A DNA stretch of 64,000 nucleotides from contig NAVB01000171.1 in the NCBI GenBank assembly GCA_002179805.1, positions 1 through 64,000 of the forward strand, written 5' to 3'. This document shows positions 41,959 to 50,921 of the stretch, one piece after another. The position numbers were made by a program, and so were the translations under genes. The notes under the pieces were generated by a model. That model was not told where the DNA came from. It ran no database searches and saw nothing but the letters and a program-made list of their open reading frames with translations. Position 1 is the first letter of the stretch, and every line of letters starts with the position of its first letter. The DNA is from Acanthamoeba lenticulata. Lineage: Eukaryota; Discosea; Longamoebia; Acanthamoebidae.

Positions 41959-43826
41959 ATGGAGGTGATGGATGAAGAAGTTGGAGTAAAGGTGGTTGAA
42001 ATGCTGCAAGTGCCCGTCAAGTGGTCAGGCAAGGAATTGACGGTGATGCTGTCCAACCGCGAAACTGTGGCCGATCTCAAACTGCAGCTCTACGCCCACA
42101 CCCGCGTGCCGCCCGAACGACAGAAGCTCATTGGACTCAAGGCCTCCCCTGGCAAAACGCTCGATGAGGTTCATACGACGTCGCTTGGCCCTTGTGTTGT
42201 ATTGAATCTCACTTAATGTGTGCATCCAGTCCCGCGTGGCAGAAGCCGGGTTGAGAAAGGGTGCCAAGGTGATGATGGTGGGAACGCCTGAAGAGGCCCA
42301 GCTCATTGAGCCCGAGGAGCAGTTTGACGTACACGCTCGCCTTGTCCTCTTTTGACGCGAGGTGCACCACCTGCTCACCCTTTCGCTCGCATTAGATCGT
42401 GGACGACTTTGTGTACGATCCGCGATCGTTGGGCGTTCGAGAGCGTGAGGAGAACATCCAGAAGTTACAAAACAGGGTCAAGAACGTACGTATCGCATCG
42501 TTGATGGTCATGTATTCTCCTCCATTGACCTTCGGGGCGGCAGTTGGCGATCAAGGTCATGAACCCGCCGCGCCCCGGCAAGAAGTGCCTCGTGCTCGAC
42601 ATCGACTACACACTCTTTGACCACCGATCGACGGTCGAGGTACCACGCCGTCCTCCTCGTCATCATGTTAGCCGAGCTTTTTGGGGTCGAGCTGCGTTAA
42701 CTTGTGGGTTCACTTCACCAGAACACGCTGGACCTGATGCGGCCTTACCTCCACGAGTTCCTCGTACGTTGGCCTCTCAGTTGCCTGTCCCAATTCAATC
42801 GTGAAGGCCTCACATGACGTACCACACAGACCGCCGCCTACGAGCACTACGACATCGTCATCTGGTCGGCGACCTCGATGAAGTGGATCGAGCTCAGTAC
42901 CGCCTTTCCCGCTCCTCGCGCGTGAATTGTGCTCACGTTCCACTAACGCCGCGCATGCATGTCGATGGGCTCCATTCAGAGATGAAGGAGCTGGGCGTCT
43001 TCACCAACCCCAACTACAAAATCACGTTTTGGTACGACCAGCACGAGGAGCCTTCCTCCTTGTCCCTTCTCTTCTTCCTTTGTTGGGCGCTTACTGAAGG
43101 GATCTTTGGGCACGGGACGTTCTTGCGCAAATTAGCCTGGACCGAGCGGCCATGATTACTGTGGCACCTGACGCCGAGGAAAACATGTCCTCCAAGACCG
43201 TGTTCGACACCAAGGGCCTCGCCGTCATTTGGGGTTGGCCTTGCCCTTCTTTCCTTTCTTACATTTGGTCTCAAGCGCTGACCTGGCGGTGCCTCTTTCC
43301 TCAATTATTAGGCAAGTTCCCAGAGTACTACAGCGCCAAGAACACCATTCACGTACGCTGCTACACATGACCTGCGCGAGTCCGCCTTTTCGTTTAACAA
43401 ACGCGGGCGTGGCGTGCGTATGCAGTTTGATGACCTGCGACGCAACTTCATCATGAACCCGCAAAACGTGCGCCGCCCATCCCTCTTCCTCGCATACATA
43501 TGTGTCCTCACCAGGCTGCGCTCACACGTTGAACTGCGTCGCTGCTGCATGACAGGGCCTGATGATCCGCCCGTTCAGGAAGTGCCTCAAGTATCGGGCG
43601 ACGGACCGCGAGCTGCTCAAGCTCATCGACTACCTGCAGTCCATCGCCCACCTCGAAGATCTGTCCAATCTCAACCACGACGTGCGTCTCGCCCCCCCCT
43701 TTCTCTCCTTCCCTCTCTTCCTTTTCTCCCCAAGGAGCCGGTCTTATTCTCGTCATTATCATCATCATCACCAAGGACTGGGAAGGCTACGTGGACCAGT
43801 GGAAGCGAGGCACCAGGCGAGGGTGA
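41959..43826 (+). CDS. UBLCP1: Ubiquitin-like domain CTD phosphatase (proteasome phosphatase)
   Basis: Twelve exons: 41959-42168, 42230-42328, 42396-42485, 42544-42639, 42722-42763, 42830-42896, 42980-43031, 43136-43233, 43312-43352, 43426-43467, 43556-43681 and 43776-43826, giving 337 residues (human about 318). UBLCP1 binds the Rpn1 subunit of the 19S proteasome through its ubiquitin-like domain and dephosphorylates nuclear proteasomes. The ubiquitin-like domain is residues 1-90 ([20 protein letters not shown]). The HAD/FCP phosphatase has the DxDxT motif [13 protein letters not shown], then [41 protein letters not shown] and [14 protein letters not shown]. These match UBLCP1 throughout. 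Several exons are 41-67 nt long. Confidence 0.96.
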
Positions 43827-43850
43827 TGGGTCAAGGCACCCCAAGCCAAA

Positions 43851-43856
43851 AATAAA
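43851..43856 (+). terminator. Polyadenylation signal for UBLCP1
   Basis: AATAAA begins 25 nt after the UBLCP1 stop codon, implying a very short 3' UTR. Confidence 0.6.
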
Positions 43857-44504
43857 AACCGCGACGTCGTGGTCTTTGATCGTTTCCCTTTGTTTCGTTG
43901 CATTCATTGCGGCAGCCTCACCGAGTGCCTCCTCGAGGGAGAGAATAAGCGCCGAACATTTCTCCACAGGAACGACAGGCTTCTGGCGGACAGGGAACTG
44001 AACTCCACCAGGGGGCGGATGCCTTGGACTCCTTCGAGTACAGCGAGGTGTTCACGCAGATGTGCACATCTGACACCCACGCCGCATGGGAGGGAAGGAG
44101 ACACAAAAGTTTATAGGGGCGAGGGTTACAGGAGGAGGGACAAGGCAAACTGAAGCCAGTTGGTGATGGCAGAGGCCGATGCGAAATGAGTAGGGTAAAT
44201 GGTACGAGCTGTGGATGAAGCGGTTATGGATCTGCGTCTTGCCCACTCCTGATGTTATCCTCATATGACTGGTCAACAGCGGTTCGCCTTCTCTCTCTTC
44301 GACGTTGCGCCACCCTCTATGAGCAACTTCGCAAGGTTCATGTGATTGTGATGACACTTGACTGCGGCGAGGAGAGGCCACAGGCCGAAGTCATCTTGTT
44401 CATTGGCTGTGCCCCTCTGTGTGCACGCTTCTAGTTAGACCAAACGCGCAAAAGGTCTCTCTTCCTTCTCCAATGTACATCTAGTCGCACACGTGACAAG
44501 AACG
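43857..44504. other. Region with no convincing gene
   Basis: This lies downstream of UBLCP1. Several overlapping ORFs of 60-110 codons occur on both strands, but none has recognisable sequence or consistent splicing. Unannotated UTR or a non-coding transcript is possible. Confidence 0.4.
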
Positions 44505-44768
44505 ATGGAAGGCGAGGCAGCAGAAGGGTAAGTGTGTGGTGTCAAATGGGCATGTGACATCACCATTTCGCTTGATGCTACCGCCTACAACTAAAGATGA
44601 CTGGTCAGCCTGTTGAGACCATGAAACTCATGTGCTTGGGCAGGTACATTTATACCACGGGTTGGGACCTTCACTCACCAACTCTATTTGGGCGCTCATC
44701 TCTTCACTTTTTGCAGAATCTGGAAAAACGAGCTGAGCCTTAAGGACCAGCGTCAATTACCAAAATAA
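44505..44768 (+). CDS. Possible two-exon micropeptide gene
   Basis: An ATG at 44505 opens an exon (44505-44527) that ends at a near-perfect donor, GG|GTAAGT. A polypyrimidine acceptor, TTTTTGCAG, ends at 44716. The second exon (44717-44768) joins in phase, giving 24 residues: MEGEAAEGIWKN, then ELSLKDQRQLPK. The stop overlaps an AATAAA signal at 44764-44769. The strong splice and polyadenylation signals suggest a real transcript 3' end, but the true 5' exons may lie upstream. I do not recognise the peptide. Confidence 0.2.
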
Positions 44769-44827
44769 AAACCACGTTCAACCTCTGACCTACTTGCAAC
44801 AGTGTTTACAACAACAACCACACTAAC

Positions 44828-45154
44828 ATGTCGTCGTACAAGGCCACCAGCAAGGCTCCCACGCGCAGCTCAAGGGCGAGCCCCTACACCACCACAACCA
44901 AGACGACGAAGACGACTGCAGCCAACCAGCCATCGGCAAGCATGCTGCTGCGAAGGCAATGCAGCTTTGGCGTGGCCACCACGCTGCGCCGGGTGGCCGA
45001 CCTCCACGAGAACCACGAGCGCGTCATCGCCCAGGGCGGCACGGCCCGCGTCACGCGAGCCCAGGCCATCAAGCTCGAGCAGTGGAACACGGTCCAAACC
45101 CGCAGCCGTGCCCGGCAACTGGCCGCCGCTGCCGCTGCTGGTAAGAGGCCTTGA
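44828..45154 (+). CDS. Small basic protein of unknown function
   Basis: An uninterrupted 108-residue frame from ATG to stop. The first 40 residues are Ser/Thr/Lys-rich and disordered (YTTTTKTTKTTAANQPS). The second half is likely helical and basic (TTLRRVADLHENHERVIAQ, then TRSRARQLAAAAAAGKRP). No family is recognised. Coding status rests on ORF length and composition only. Confidence 0.45.
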   Translation: MSSYKATSKAPTRSSRASPYTTTTKTTKTTAANQPSASMLLRRQCSFGVATTLRRVADLHENHERVIAQGGTARVTRAQAIKLEQWNTVQTRSRARQLAAAAAAGKRP

Positions 45155-45487
45155 TGATCTTGCATGTGATGCACATAACACTCTGTATATTAAAACTGTA
45201 GTTCTTCATCAGCTTGTTTTCCATCATTGATTGGGGGGGAACCGCTCAGCTCCACGGAATAGTGGAGCGAGCAGGCCACCTCTTTCAGAGGTGTAGACTT
45301 TGAACCAAAGATACTTCCTTGGATAAGAGTACTGATCCTTTCTTTCCTTGCCCTTTTTGTCTCCCGCCTCTTTGTTCTGATCTTGTGGTTCGCGATTAGA
45401 CGAGAAGCTGATTTTAACTGCATTCCAACTGTCTCCTCTCAGGCCATGTGTCAACTTTAAAAGTATTGTAGATAAATTACAGTAACA
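45155..45487. other. Intergenic region upstream of tRNA-Lys
   Basis: No gene is seen. It holds the 3' flank of the small basic protein gene and the 5' flank of tRNA-Lys. Confidence 0.4.
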
Positions 45488-45560
45488 GCCGGCCTAGCTC
45501 AGTCGGTAGAGCGCAAGACTCTTAATCTTGTGGTCGTGGGTTCGAGCCCCACGGTCGGCT
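45488..45560 (+). tRNA. trnK-CUU: tRNA-Lys (anticodon CUU)
   Basis: A 73-nt cloverleaf without intron. The acceptor stem GCCGGCC pairs with GGTCGGC with one G-T wobble. The anticodon stem CAAGA/TCTTG encloses CTCTTAA, anticodon CTT. The T arm is GTGGG-TTCGAGC-CCCAC with a perfect B box. The discriminator base is T. Confidence 0.97.
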
Positions 45561-45563
45561 ATC

Positions 45564-45569
45564 TTTTTT
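45564..45569 (+). terminator. RNA polymerase III terminator for tRNA-Lys
   Basis: A run of six Ts begins four bases after the tRNA 3' end. Confidence 0.85.
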
Positions 45570-45717
45570 GGTTGTTTTCCGTGCCGAGGCTTGGCAAACT
45601 GCAAGTCCAGCGAAAACACGCAGAAGAGTAGCTTTTCTGTCCCCGTTTCCACGCCAGCACCCAAAGACCGGCCACACAAGCAAGAGTCTGTGTTGATTGT
45701 TGCCGCACACCGTCGTC

Positions 45718-46583
45718 ATGTATTCGAGTGCCGATGAGGAGACTTGGTGGTGTTGTCGATTCGATGCCAATTTCCGCCACCGCATTGGATCTTTCTTGGC
45801 TGGCTGCCTCGTACGTGCAAGCGCTTGCCAAGGGAGGGGGGGAGAGGAGCATATAAGACTGATTCAGCCGTGTGCAGTTCGTTGCTGGATGGCTGATCTG
45901 GATCGATGGTGCTGTAGCTGGGAACAAATTCGCTGGGTGGCGGGAGCCGCCGTGGTACTTCTACCTTCCAGGCTTCATCTCGACCTTTGTCCTTCTTATG
46001 TACGCGTCCTCTCAAGCTCGTCATTAGATCCCCAAGAGGAACTCATATTGTGCAACTCTTCTTTGCTGCTTCTGTGTGCCGTGACCTGGCAGGATGAACA
46101 TGGTGTCTCTGAACGACATGCACCCCTTCTCGCTCATGTTTTCGGAGGACATTAGCCATAAAGGTACGCCTACGCAGCTCTTACTTGGGCCGAGCTTCAC
46201 AGTGCAGTGCTGTGGGGCCGTGCTCCTCACCGCCTGGGTGTGCGCTTGGTGATGTAGTGCGGGCGTGGCTCTTCGTTGCCTTTGCTATCGGGTTCGGGGC
46301 GATCGGTGCGTCGATCTGGATGTGCGTGGACAGCTACCAGCACGAAAGTGGCGCCAAGATGTGGCCTGGTACACGCTAGCACCTTCCTCGTGCGCTTGTA
46401 TGCCGCGGCTGGCCCAGCTGAAGGGTTGCTGACTCGGACGCTACTGCTCCGCACGTGGCGACGTTCATGTGTGGACACACCTCAGGCATCTCGCTGATCC
46501 TCCAAAATGCCATCATCTTTGTGTCGTCGGTAGTCCTTCTCTACGCGCGTAAGACTGACGAGGACGAGATGAGCATGATGTAA
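45718..46583 (+). CDS. TMEM50: TMEM50/SMP1-family membrane protein
   Basis: Exons 45718-45810, 45878-45999, 46093-46163, 46258-46368 and 46486-46583 give 164 residues (human TMEM50A has 157). Four membrane helices match the family layout: IGSFLAGCLFVAGWLIWIDGA, then PGFISTFVLLMMNMVS, then VRAWLFVAFAIGFGAIGASIWM, then GISLILQNAIIFVSSVVLL. The short spacer GSF..AG..F..GW..IDGAV and the final P-GI-L-QNA-IF pattern are diagnostic. These are endomembrane (ER/Golgi/endosome) proteins; their biochemical role is poorly defined. Confidence 0.92.
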
Positions 46584-47051
46584 AAACAAAACGTGTTTTC
46601 TCCTCCTTCGGGCGTCCTTGCGTGGCGCACTCTCTGGCACTTTTGTACATAAATCTTTGCCTCTCTTGCTCACCAAGGCTCTTCTTCTTCTTCTTCCTTT
46701 CAGCCAGCACAATGTGAAGAACGTACCAAGAGGAGTTGAAGTAGCGAAGGAGAGAGAACCAAAATAAACGTGAACGGAGCGCACCTAAAGACGGGAAGCC
46801 GCTGACGCAAAGCTTTAAGGAACATTTACCGCTACTGGCAGGAGGTCGCCGCTTCAGGTTCGTCCTCTTTGCAATCTAAAGGTAATAGATCGCGTCGCAT
46901 GCCTTCGAATTATTCTGAACGCACCCTGGGTTCACCACAAGTTGCCGTGGGTGCGGACATGGGAAGTCGGAGGCACATCGCCTTGTCCTTTATTTTTTAA
47001 AAAGAAAACGATAAAGAAGATTTAATCAACCTCACCTTTGTTGCAAGTGGC
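46584..47051. other. Intergenic region between TMEM50 and the molybdopterin adenylyltransferase gene
   Basis: An AATAAA at 46763-46768 may end the TMEM50 transcript. The rest holds no gene I can support. Confidence 0.4.
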
Positions 47052-47948
47052 ATGGCCGATCAAGAGAGTGCCCCGGTAGTAGAGGTGGGCGTGCTGACAG
47101 TGAGCGACCGAGTTGCGCAAGGGACGGCAGAAGATCTGAGCGGGCCGCTTGCTGTCTCTCTGATTGAGCAGGAGCTCAAGAATGCCAAGGTGCTGGCCCG
47201 CAGATTGCTGCTTGCGGGCGCAAGATGCTAAACCAGCGCACCCAACGCTACCTTTGCAGGTAGTGGCCAGGGCAGTGGTGCCAGATGAAGTGGACGACAT
47301 CCAGAAAGTCCTGAAAGAGTGGAGCGACGAGCGCCAGCTGCACCTGGTCTCAGCTTGTCCTCACCTTATAGTGCCTCCCCTATGCTCTGCCAGGTACTCA
47401 CTGTGGTGCCTCCTCTTCATCTGCAGATCCTCACCACGGGCGGCACTGGGTTCGCCCCACGGGACATCACGCCAGAGGCTACCAAGGGTCGCGTCTATCC
47501 CCCCTCCCCTCTTTTGTGGCGCTAGCACGACCTGACATGGTGTGGTCAACAGGCATACTCGACCGTGAAGCGCCCGGCATGGTGGTGGCCATGGTCTCTG
47601 CCTCGCTCCAGATCACCCCACACGCCATGCTCAGGTAGGATCCTACTGTTAAGCGAGCTTCGTGGTCACACATGGAGTAACGCAACGCATGCTGCTCGCA
47701 GCCGGCCAGCCGCGGGGATGCGCAAGCAGACGCTCATCGTCAACCTGCCCGGCGGGGCCAAGGCCGTCAAGGAGGTTCTCTCTCTTCTCCCACCTCAGGC
47801 GAGGCTCTCCCCTCGGTTCTCACGTTGGGCTGCACACCAACAGAACATCGGGGTGCTCCTGCCTGTGCTGCCCCACGCGGTAGGCCTCCTGCGCCAGGAC
47901 CCGACCGCCTCCAAGCCGTCGCAGCACCACAAGCTCGACCGCAAGTGA
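47052..47948 (+). CDS. MOGA: Molybdopterin adenylyltransferase (MogA/Cnx1G/gephyrin G domain)
   Basis: Exons 47052-47189, 47260-47346, 47427-47487, 47553-47634, 47702-47774 and 47844-47948 give 181 residues. The enzyme adenylylates molybdopterin before molybdate insertion in cofactor synthesis. MoCF-fold motifs appear in order: VGVLTVSDRVAQGTAEDLSG, VVPDEVDDIQKVL, the signature LTTGGTGFAPRDITPEAT, EAPGMV, SASLQITPHAMLSRPAAGMR and LIVNLPGGAKAVKE. In plants and animals this domain is fused to a MoeA-like E domain. Here it ends at a stop after VLPHAVGLLRQD, so it is a standalone protein, as in bacteria; the E-domain enzyme must lie elsewhere. Confidence 0.95.
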
Positions 47949-48045
47949 AGAAGATGGACCCAGACACAGATTGTGGAACGATTTTGAAGTGTGTCTGTGT
48001 GTCGAGTAAACATCTTCTTCTCGCGCACACATACGCACGAGTGCA

Positions 48046-49161
48046 TCAGCCGTGGACGACGGTGCCGCCGTTCGGGTGGAGCACTTGGCCGGTGATGTAA
48101 GACGAGTCGGCGTTGCTGGCCAGGAAGACGTAGCATGGGGCCACCTCCTCCGGCTGGCCAGCGCGGCCCATCGGGCAGTCGTCCTGGCCAAAGGTCTTGA
48201 CGCGCTCCGGCTTGAAGGAGGCCACAATGAGGGGCGTCCTGTTGATTGATGACGCGACCACGTGACGAGTCAGGCCTCTGAGGTATGGCCTCTACGTATA
48301 AGAAGTGGAGGGAGAAGAGCGCACCAGATGGGACCGGGGGCCACGCCGTTGACGCGGATGCCGCGCTCCAAGAGGTTCTGCGACAGCGAGTAGGTGAAGG
48401 TGGTGATGGCACCCTTGGTGGACGAGTAGTCAAGCAGGGTCTTCATGCCCTTGTAGCACGTCACCGACGTGGTGTTGATGATGCTGGAGCCCTCCTTCAT
48501 GTGCTTCACCGATGCCCTAATAGAAATGGACCCAAACGAAAGAGCGGTGTGAGCTGCGCCCTCCCGACACAGCGCCGACACAAGAGGCACGCACCTCGCC
48601 ATGTAGAACATGGAGAAGATGTTGGTGCGGAACGTGGTCTCGAGCTGATCGTCAGTGATGTCCTCGATCTTCTCGCACTCCCACTGCGAAGAGGCGTTGT
48701 TCACCTGAAAGTAAACACATTGGTCAGTCAGCTCACTATTTTGTTGGGCTTAGAACAGGACAGGGCGGGCATACGAGGATGTCGAGCTTGCCGAAGCGCT
48801 TGATGGTCTGGTCGACGACACTGTCACAGAACTCTGACTTCTTGAGGTCGCCCGGAATGCAGAGGCATTGGCGGCCTTCCTTCTCCACGAATTGCTTGGT
48901 CTTGTCAGCATCCTGCTGCTCCTCGGGCAGGTAGACGATGACAACGTCGGCACCCTCGCGAGCGTAGAGGATAGCCACGCTGCGGCCAATGCCACTGTCG
49001 CCGCCAGTGATGATGGCCACCTTGTCCTTGAGCTTGTCGCTGCCCTTGTAGTTCGGGGCCAAGTACTGGGGCTCGGGGTCCATCTCATGCTGGTAGCCCG
49101 GCATGTGCCTCTGCATCTGAGGCGGGAACTCGTCGGGCCTCTGTCCTGTCTGCGACGCCAT
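48046..49161 (-). CDS. Short-chain dehydrogenase/reductase, YghA-like
   Basis: Exons 49161-48775, 48704-48595, 48516-48325 and 48238-48046 give 293 residues. It is a classical SDR oxidoreductase with an NAD(P)-binding fold: cofactor motif IITGGDSGIGRSVA, NNAS motif (VNNASSQWE), catalytic Ser in NTTSVT and the YSSTK catalytic pair. The family-specific N-terminal leader (PPQMQRHMPGYQHEMDPEPQ) and PMGRAGQPEEVAPCYVFLAS place it in the YghA/GSP39 group, whose substrates are not settled. It converges with the molybdopterin gene across 97 bp. Confidence 0.93.
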
Positions 49162-49454
49162 GTATGTTGTTCTACTCTACTAGACTGTAAACTTTGTTGT
49201 GCCAAGGCGTTCGCACAGCTTTTGTAGCGTGAGGCGGCGCAGCCAGCCAGGTTTCAAGTGAACGACTATCGGTTGAAATTCTTGAGGGTAGAGCTCCTTC
49301 CTTCCGTCGGCTGCCATTCTATGGAACTGAAACGCTGGGCGGGTTCATCCAAACAACAGGACAGGCCAGGCCAACAAGAAAGCGCGTGGCGCAATTTGGT
49401 GTAAAGAGAAACTGTATCTGTACGGCGTATAATGTAACATTCAGCGCAAGAACA
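49162..49454. other. Promoter-side flank of the SDR gene
   Basis: No gene is seen between the SDR start codon and tRNA-Leu. It must hold the SDR promoter. Confidence 0.4.
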
Positions 49455-49539
49455 GGACGGATGGCCGAGTTGGTCCAAGGCGCTACGTTCAGGTCGTAGT
49501 CTGGATTTCCAGGCGTGGGTTCGAATCCCACTTCGTCCA
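49455..49539 (+). tRNA. trnL-CAG: tRNA-Leu (anticodon CAG)
   Basis: An 85-nt type II tRNA. The acceptor stem GGACGGA pairs with TTCGTCC with one wobble. The anticodon stem CTACG/CGTAG encloses TTCAGGT, anticodon CAG. The long variable arm is a CTGG/CCAG hairpin. The T arm is GTGGG-TTCGAAT-CCCAC, discriminator A. There is no intron. Confidence 0.97.
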
Positions 49540-49542
49540 ACC

Positions 49543-49547
49543 TTTTT
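49543..49547 (+). terminator. RNA polymerase III terminator for tRNA-Leu
   Basis: Five Ts begin four bases after the tRNA 3' end. Confidence 0.8.
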
Positions 49548-49584
49548 ACCGCCGTAATTTTTTTTGTGTTTTTACGGGTGTTCT

Positions 49585-50668
49585 TCATGACAGGGCTTTC
49601 ATCACAACACCGTAGGTTGCAAACGTTGTCGCTGCACCAGGAATGCCTCGCGAGATGCCCATTAAGAAGCCTCTGTAGAATCGGAGCACACCTCCTTCCC
49701 TGTAAAGAGCTCAATGTAAGTCATGGCGTGATCAGAGAAGACAAAGAGGGAAATGACGCACTTGAATAACTCACGGGCACAGTGCACCATGTTCTTGTAC
49801 TTGCCGGTTTTGTCCGTTTGCATGACCGACTTGATCGTGTCCTGGGGGAACGCCGTCACCCAGTACCCAACGCCTCCGGCAGCGCCTGCCAGCAGCAATT
49901 GGGCAAAGGTGGGCGCCTTGCCCTCCTCCCCGGCGGTGAACAGCCGCTGCACGCAGGAAGAAGACGCCATTGAGTTTTCACCACGTATGTGCATGGCCTC
50001 ACCATCCCTTTCCCTCAAACGCAAGAGGCCAGAGTCACCTTGACGATCTCGAACGAAGCATACCAGGCGCCCACACCAGGCCCGTCTCGCAGCAACGTGG
50101 GGCCGACCCCTCGCCACAGGCCGCGCACGCCGCGCTCGCGGATGATCTTCTTGCAACAGTCGATGGGCCCCGTGTAGAACGTAGCATCGCCCACCGTCGT
50201 GGCGGCTGCCTTGGTAGGCGCGTGATACTGCGTCATGAGCCGGTTACGAACGAGCTCGATGGGCGCCGCCACGATGGTGTTGACGCTGCCAGCGAACATG
50301 CCGCACAGGAACAGCTCCAAGGTGGTGAGGGGTTGCGCGGCGGTTGCAGGTGGTCGCTGCTGGACAATGTAGCGCTGAGCGGCACCATAGGCGCTGAACA
50401 AAATTGATTTCTGGAGGGCCTGAGCAGCAAGAGGGGAAGCCATGCCCTTGTACAGGGCGCGCACGCCCTCGCCCTTAATCGTCTTGGCGAAGCAATCGAT
50501 TACGCCAGTAAATCGTGAGGCGTCGGTGGTCTGAAGGCGCGTTCGCACGGTGTCCAAGGGGTAGCACACCGCCAAAGAGGTCATCCCGGCGAGGCTGCCC
50601 GCGAACAGGTCCTTGGCGGTCTTCTCCCACGCGCTTCTTCTGTCCGCCCTAGGTGGTGTGGTCTTCAT
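49585..50668 (-). CDS. Mitochondrial carrier (SLC25 family)
   Basis: Exons 50668-50039, 49946-49762 and 49699-49585 give 309 residues, normal for SLC25. The three repeats carry the Px[D/E]xx[K/R] signature: PLDTVRTRLQ, PIELVRNRLM and PQDTIKSVMQ. Each is followed by a GxxxLYKG-type segment (VRALYKGMASPL, VRGLWRGVGPTLLRDGPGVG, VLRFYRGFLMGISRGIPG). The overall pattern resembles the carnitine/acylcarnitine and basic amino acid subgroup (SLC25A20/A29/A15), but the substrate cannot be fixed from these motifs. The start at 50668 is the first in-frame ATG. Confidence 0.93.
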
Positions 50669-50921
50669 TCGCTGTTCTTCGTTCTCCGCCACAGCCAGAA
50701 CGGGAAGTGGCGTGTCTCTGCCGCCCCGCTCCCTTCTCTTGCTCTGGTCACAACACCCCGCTAGGGCGCAAGTGAGATTACCCCATTTGGTGTTCGGCCA
50801 CTAAACTTCGGGCCGCTTCCTTCTTTGGGGCAAAGTCCCTCCGCGTTGTTGTTGTTGCCAAGATGAGATTACAACACTTGTACAACCCCCTTCCACTCAC
50901 GCGTGCTCTGGCCTCTTCTAC

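Noticed and set aside
43904..44381. Overlapping minus-strand ORFs downstream of UBLCP1
   Set aside because: They have no recognisable sequence, no consistent splice sites, and a composition unlike neighbouring genes.
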